32,184 bases of DNA, from positions 1 to 32,184 of the forward strand of contig JAGVGS010000213.1 in the NCBI GenBank assembly GCA_020057015.1, written 5' to 3'. Origin of the DNA: Candidatus Omnitrophota bacterium. GTDB lineage: Bacteria; Omnitrophota; Gorgyraeia; Aquiviventales; Aquiviventaceae. The translations under genes were made by a program, and so were the position numbers. Positions 27,720 through 32,184 of the stretch are shown one piece after another. The notes beneath the pieces were generated by a model, which ran no database searches, was not told the DNA's origin, and worked only from the letters and a program-made list of their open reading frames with translations. Every line of letters begins with the position of its first letter. Within the stretch, counting starts at the first letter, position 1.

Positions 27720-30700
27720 ACATGCGGCGTGGTGTCTGGGCTTCGGTCCTGCTTGGGTTTATCATCTGGGCGCCTCCTTGCTATTCTGCAGATACAACCT
27801 CCCCACACACTTCGCAGCACAATCCATCGGTCAGCGCGGTCGGTGTCGACCTGGATACGAGTATTAGCCTGCATATTCTGGATCTGGACAGCGGCGTGAA
27901 TCAGTCCACCATAAGAATCAGCGTGGAGGGCGCACTGGTGTATGACGGTTCAACGCCACTTTCCTACCCGAATGTGACCATAATGGGCTCCCCCTCTGAT
28001 TTCAGCCTCACGTACTATCCGCCTGCAAGCTACGCATTTCTTCAGGTCATCAATGTGGCCGTGGATGCAGCGGATTTATCGGGTAATGCGATGCCGCAAA
28101 ATGTCTATTCCTTCACCATTCGGGGCAGGCTCCTTCCGGATGAGGCGGTGGAGCGAGGAAAGAACGAGCTTCTTCAACGTAAGGATGTCTTCAAAGCAAA
28201 CCAATTGTTCAACGAAGCCCTATCGCAGAACCCGAATCACCCCAAAGCCCTATTCTGGCATGCCATCACGCGCTTCTCTGAGAATAGTGAAGCTGTAACG
28301 CTGGTTCGAGACTCGCAAGTTATCGATGAACATAACCAAGCACTCTTCGATGCGCAAGGCAGATGGGGCGCTGATCTGAATCAGCCGTTTCCGAACCTGA
28401 CAGAGTATCAACAGGGAGGAATCGGTTTGCTTCCAGACATCGACGCGGCACTCGCAGAGCTTGCTCCGCTGGACCAGACATTTAGCGATACGCTGTCGGT
28501 TGTGCAGATATTCGATTTGGATTATGGGGAGGCAAAGCTTTATGAAGCCGGTCTGCTCGCAAGCAAGGCGGCAGTTCACATCGGTGCGGCGTACGATGCG
28601 GATTACGCGGATCTGGCCCCGCGGTTTATCCAGCCAACGTCTGGCAAGGGACGGGAGATTATTCGGCAGATTATGCTTGAGTATCCGCAGGGGTTGACTC
28701 TCTTACCAGGCGCGGCAGCACATCTTGCACAGGCCAAGGAAGCCATTCAGCAGTCGCTGGAGGCGTATCTCGAAGCTTCAGCCTTCATACGCCACCGCTC
28801 CGACAATGACGGGTTGAACCATCTTGTGCGGTTCTACGACCTTGACGACACGCAGCAAGAGAGGTTCATAGCGCTCTTCGCGGAGGCCATGCTGCGCGGG
28901 AAGCTGGCGGATCTTCAGGACCACCTAGCTAATCCGGGTGGGTTTCCCATGTTGAGGGTCAGCTACGATGCCTACATGGACGGCCTGAATGAGTTCAATA
29001 AGGTACCGCTGAGGCCTCGCAAGTTTGATATCAATGAGTTCTTGTCATATCCCAAGAATGTCAGGGCCTATCTCAATGAGTTCTTGAGCAATGACTTTGT
29101 CGTCAATTCATTTTCCGACCCCACCTTGGGACAGGTGCTGCCCGAAGCGACGCCGCCCGATTACAATTGTGTCGCCGGCCGGGGAGCGAACTTCAAGAAG
29201 CGTTTCCCCGCTGTGGTTACTTGGTCCGGAGGTCAGGCTTCGGCGCAACTGGCTTGGGATCCGGTTGACCCACGATTTGTGGGCGCCTTTCTGCGCGCTG
29301 AGATCTACCGTTCCGCTTCGCGGCCGGTTGACTCCAGCTCCCAGCTGATGACGACCCTCACGAATCCTACTGTGACGGCATTCCTGGATGTGGATCTGGA
29401 TGAGGCGGTTGATAGCTACTACTATCGTATTTACACCTACTATAATTTTGGCGGCGGCCGCACCGCGACAGCTTATAGCGCGGTGGCTGAGGCGGTTCTG
29501 CGAAGCTCTCCCGATACGCAGTATCCGGAAATAGTTGTGACGGTGCCCAGCGAGGGCGATTCGATCACGGCGGACCGGGTCACCGTAACCGGCAGCATCG
29601 CGAATGAAAGAGGCATTGCGTACGCTGTCATCAAAGTCAATGACGGCTCATTCGAGGGGCTGGCTTTGGATGAAGAGGCGGGTGGGTTCTCCCATGAAGT
29701 GCCTTTGCGTCCGGGACTGAATCAGATAGTACTTCAGGCATCCAACTACTCGAATCTTGTTCAGGAACATGCGCTGAACGTATGGAGGTTGGTCGACATA
29801 ACGCCGCCAACTACCACCGCCACCCCGCCAGGCGGCAACTACATAAGCCCGGTGAATGTTGTCTTGGGCGCGAACGAATCCGCGACGATCTACTACACAA
29901 TCAATGGGAGCGCGCCGACGACCGCCTCCTCGGTATATGCGAGTGCGATACCTATCAATGGTAATACCACACTCAAGTTCTTCGCGGTAGACAACGCTGG
30001 AAACCCGGAGTCTACAAAGACAGAAACCTATATTGTGAGCCAGGGTGCGCAGACAATCATCATTCCAGGAGCCAGCACCTCCAATCGCAGCAGCGGGTGG
30101 AGTGTCGGGGGCACCGAAGCCTATGCGTGGAACGCCCAGAACTGGCTGGAGTACTCGGTAGATTTTGGGCTGGGCGGGACTTGGACTTTCAGGGTGACGG
30201 CGAAGAACCAGAACAATCCAAGCGCACCAGGCCTTCCGGGTGGGTACGCCTTTAATCTGGCGGTACAGATCGATGGCGCCAGCAAGGGCAATCTGCAGGT
30301 CCCTGGGTCCACCACTACCTATCAGACGGGTAGCTTGGCGGTGAGTGTTCCGGCAGGGGTCCACACCGTTCGATTCACCTGGACCAACGATGCGTGGAGT
30401 TCTGGGGTCTACGACGCGAACATCCGTGTGAAGGAAGTATCGTTTACCTCAGAAGGGGTGCCTCCTGTGGATCCGGTCGCGACGCCCACGATCACGCCGG
30501 CTGGAGGCAGTTTCGTCAGCTCAGTTCAGGTGAGCTTATCATCCACCACCAGTGGAGCGACGATCCGCTACACAACCGATGGAAGTGCCCCAAGTTCTAG
30601 CTCAACGGTTTACGGAAGCCCGTTTACGCTAACAAGCAGTAAGACGGTGAAAACTTATGCCAGCAAGTCTGGGATGACGGACAGCGGGGTGGCCAGCGCG

Positions 30701-31804
30701 GACTTTACTATCACCCAGCCAGTTGGGACGATCACCATCCCCGCCGCCAACACCGCCACCCGCAGCACCGGCTGGCTCACCACCAACAGCACCGAGCTGT
30801 GGTATTGGGCGGCTCACCAATGGCTGGAATATGCGGTCGACTTCGGCACCGGCGGTAGCCGCACCATCAAGGCAACTGCTATCAACCACAACAGCGCCGG
30901 CCTCGGGCTACCGGCAGGGTACACCTTCAACCTGGACGTCAAAATCGACGGCGTGGTCAAAGGCACCCTCAAGGTCCTGGGCTCCACCACGCTCTATAAG
31001 ACCGGCAGCCTCGTTGTGACCGCCCCAGCCGGCGTCCATACCGTGCGCTTTACCTGGACCAATGATGTGTGGACGGCTGGGCTGTATGACTCGAATATTC
31101 AGGTGAAGGAAGTATCGTTTACCTCAGAAGGGGTGCCTCCTGTGGATCCGGTCGCCACACCCACGATCACGCCGGCTGGAGGCAGTTTCGTCAGCTCAGT
31201 GCAGGTCAGCCTATCATCGACCACGAGCGGTGCGACGATCCGCTACACAACCGATGGAAATACCCCGAACTCTGGCTCAACGGTTTACGGAAGCCCGTTT
31301 ACGCTAACAAGCAGCAAAACGGTCAAGGCTTATGCCAGCAAGTCTGGGATGACGGACAGCGCTGTAGCCAGTGCGGACTTTACTATCACCCCACCAGCTG
31401 GAACGATCACGATCCCTGCGTCAGGAACCTCAACCCGCAGCAGCGGCTGGCTCACTACCAACGGCACCGAACTGTGGTATTGGGCGGCTAACCAATGGCT
31501 GGAATACGCGGTGGACTTCGGCACCGGCGGCAGCCGCACCCTGAGTGCTGCCGCCATCAACCACAACAGCGCTGGGCTGGGCTTGCCTGCGGGCTATACC
31601 TTCAATCTCACCGTGCTGATCGATGGCGTCAACAAGGGCACCCTCAAGGTGCCCGGCTCCACGACCCTCTACAAAACAGGCAGCCTCGTCGTGACCGCCC
31701 CAGCCGGCGTCCATACCGTGCGCTTCACCTGGACCAATGATGTGTGGACCGCGGGGCTGTATGACTCGAATATTCAGGTCAAAGAGGTGGCGGTGGGGCC
31801 GTAA
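27716..31804 (+). CDS. Very large secreted protein: Ig-like N-terminus, TPR-like segment, CHB_HEX_C-like/CBM-like repeats
   Basis: 1362 aa; signal peptide MRRGVWASVLLGFIIWAPPCYSAD; helical TPR-like AVERGKNELLQRKDVFKANQLFNEALSQNPNHPKALFWHAI; three C-terminal module pairs. Confidence 0.8.
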   Translation: MNMRRGVWASVLLGFIIWAPPCYSADTTSPHTSQHNPSVSAVGVDLDTSISLHILDLDSGVNQSTIRISVEGALVYDGSTPLSYPNVTIMGSPSDFSLTYYPPASYAFLQVINVAVDAADLSGNAMPQNVYSFTIRGRLLPDEAVERGKNELLQRKDVFKANQLFNEALSQNPNHPKALFWHAITRFSENSEAVTLVRDSQVIDEHNQALFDAQGRWGADLNQPFPNLTEYQQGGIGLLPDIDAALAELAPLDQTFSDTLSVVQIFDLDYGEAKLYEAGLLASKAAVHIGAAYDADYADLAPRFIQPTSGKGREIIRQIMLEYPQGLTLLPGAAAHLAQAKEAIQQSLEAYLEASAFIRHRSDNDGLNHLVRFYDLDDTQQERFIALFAEAMLRGKLADLQDHLANPGGFPMLRVSYDAYMDGLNEFNKVPLRPRKFDINEFLSYPKNVRAYLNEFLSNDFVVNSFSDPTLGQVLPEATPPDYNCVAGRGANFKKRFPAVVTWSGGQASAQLAWDPVDPRFVGAFLRAEIYRSASRPVDSSSQLMTTLTNPTVTAFLDVDLDEAVDSYYYRIYTYYNFGGGRTATAYSAVAEAVLRSSPDTQYPEIVVTVPSEGDSITADRVTVTGSIANERGIAYAVIKVNDGSFEGLALDEEAGGFSHEVPLRPGLNQIVLQASNYSNLVQEHALNVWRLVDITPPTTTATPPGGNYISPVNVVLGANESATIYYTINGSAPTTASSVYASAIPINGNTTLKFFAVDNAGNPESTKTETYIVSQGAQTIIIPGASTSNRSSGWSVGGTEAYAWNAQNWLEYSVDFGLGGTWTFRVTAKNQNNPSAPGLPGGYAFNLAVQIDGASKGNLQVPGSTTTYQTGSLAVSVPAGVHTVRFTWTNDAWSSGVYDANIRVKEVSFTSEGVPPVDPVATPTITPAGGSFVSSVQVSLSSTTSGATIRYTTDGSAPSSSSTVYGSPFTLTSSKTVKTYASKSGMTDSGVASADFTITQPVGTITIPAANTATRSTGWLTTNSTELWYWAAHQWLEYAVDFGTGGSRTIKATAINHNSAGLGLPAGYTFNLDVKIDGVVKGTLKVLGSTTLYKTGSLVVTAPAGVHTVRFTWTNDVWTAGLYDSNIQVKEVSFTSEGVPPVDPVATPTITPAGGSFVSSVQVSLSSTTSGATIRYTTDGNTPNSGSTVYGSPFTLTSSKTVKAYASKSGMTDSAVASADFTITPPAGTITIPASGTSTRSSGWLTTNGTELWYWAANQWLEYAVDFGTGGSRTLSAAAINHNSAGLGLPAGYTFNLTVLIDGVNKGTLKVPGSTTLYKTGSLVVTAPAGVHTVRFTWTNDVWTAGLYDSNIQVKEVAVGP
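30437..31804 (+). repeat. Two tandem ~675-bp repeats encoding CHB_HEX_C-like + CBM-like modules
   Basis: GTATCGTTTACCTCAGAAGGGGTGCCTCCTGTGGATCCGGTCGC begins at 30437 and again at 31112; both units end TGGACCAATGATGTGTGG...GTATGACTCGAATATTCAGGT. A third near-identical copy lies at about 26400-27048. Confidence 0.88.
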
Positions 31805-31869
31805 GCGTGGTTTGGCGGATAGGGATGGGGATAGTATTGGCGTTGTTTCAGCCATCTGGGGAGGCGGCA

Positions 31870-32184
31870 ATGGCGCTTAAGCTGACATCCAGCGTGTTTT
31901 CCGATGGGGAGGAAATCCCAGCGAAGTATACGTGTGTAGGGGAGGATCTCTCACCACCGCTGGCGTGGACCGGCGTGCCCCAAGGCACGCGCAGCCTGGC
32001 GCTGATTGTTGATGACCCCGATGCGCCAGACCCGAACGCGCCGAAGATGACTTGGGTCCACTGGGTCTTGTACAACATCCCGCCTGAGGTCTCCGCCATT
32101 ACGCAGGGCGCTTCAGCTAGCGATCTCTCCCCGCAGGTGGAGTCCGGTCTCAACGACTGGAAGCGCACGGGCTATGGCGGGCCG
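31870..32184 (+). CDS. YbhB/YbcL family Raf-kinase-inhibitor-like protein, 3' truncated by window
   Basis: LTSSVFSDGEEIPAKYTCVGEDLSPPLAWTGVPQGTRSLALIVDDPDAPDPNAPKMTWVHWVLYNIPPEV matches the family. An in-frame GTG at 31807 would add a hydrophobic leader. Confidence 0.92.
   Translation, partial: MALKLTSSVFSDGEEIPAKYTCVGEDLSPPLAWTGVPQGTRSLALIVDDPDAPDPNAPKMTWVHWVLYNIPPEVSAITQGASASDLSPQVESGLNDWKRTGYGGP

Noticed and set aside
29648-30364. 238-aa minus-strand ORF and similar ones (31330-31566, 31430-31870) antisense to the CBM-like repeats
   Set aside because: Shadow ORFs that recur because the underlying modules are repeated.
26400-31804. Repeats considered as a CRISPR array or transposon copies
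   Set aside because: The units are about 675 bp, in frame, and encode protein modules; no short regularly spaced repeats, terminal inverted repeats or transposase.

Overview
The window holds three blocks. (1) 1-10.4 kb is chromosomal backbone: the 3' end of an F1Fo ATP synthase operon (atpH end, atpA, atpG, atpD, a short atpC), an NhaD-like permease 3 nt behind atpC, a convergent type II cation P-type ATPase, and a PiT phosphate transporter with its DUF47/PhoU-like partner. (2) tRNA-Val(TAC), a DUF4870-like membrane gene and tRNA-Asp(GTC) follow. The last 27 nt across the tRNA-Asp 3' end recur at 24388-24414 with one mismatch. This brackets about 13.5 kb (roughly 10.93-24.41 kb) that looks like a tRNA-Asp-integrated genomic island with no recognisable integrase. 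Its cargo is a GT4 glycosyltransferase, an unusual alkaline-phosphatase-superfamily + EEP hydrolase fusion, an envelope/stress-type cassette (TIGR04073-like, DUF948-like, YtxH, GH13 branching-type enzyme, LysR regulator, YeaQ/GlsB, secreted and lipoproteins, CBS, entericidin-like, AI-2E) and, next to the distal repeat, a three-gene HipB-HipS-HipT toxin-antitoxin locus behind an array of TATACC-N6-GGTATA palindromes. (3) 24.5-32.2 kb is an overlapping-ORF operon of two large secreted proteins with near-identical CHB_HEX_C-like/CBM-like modules, separated by an LptC-like gene, then a partial YbhB/Raf-kinase-inhibitor-like gene. All assignments come from reading the sequence and ORF translations by eye; no database search was run.
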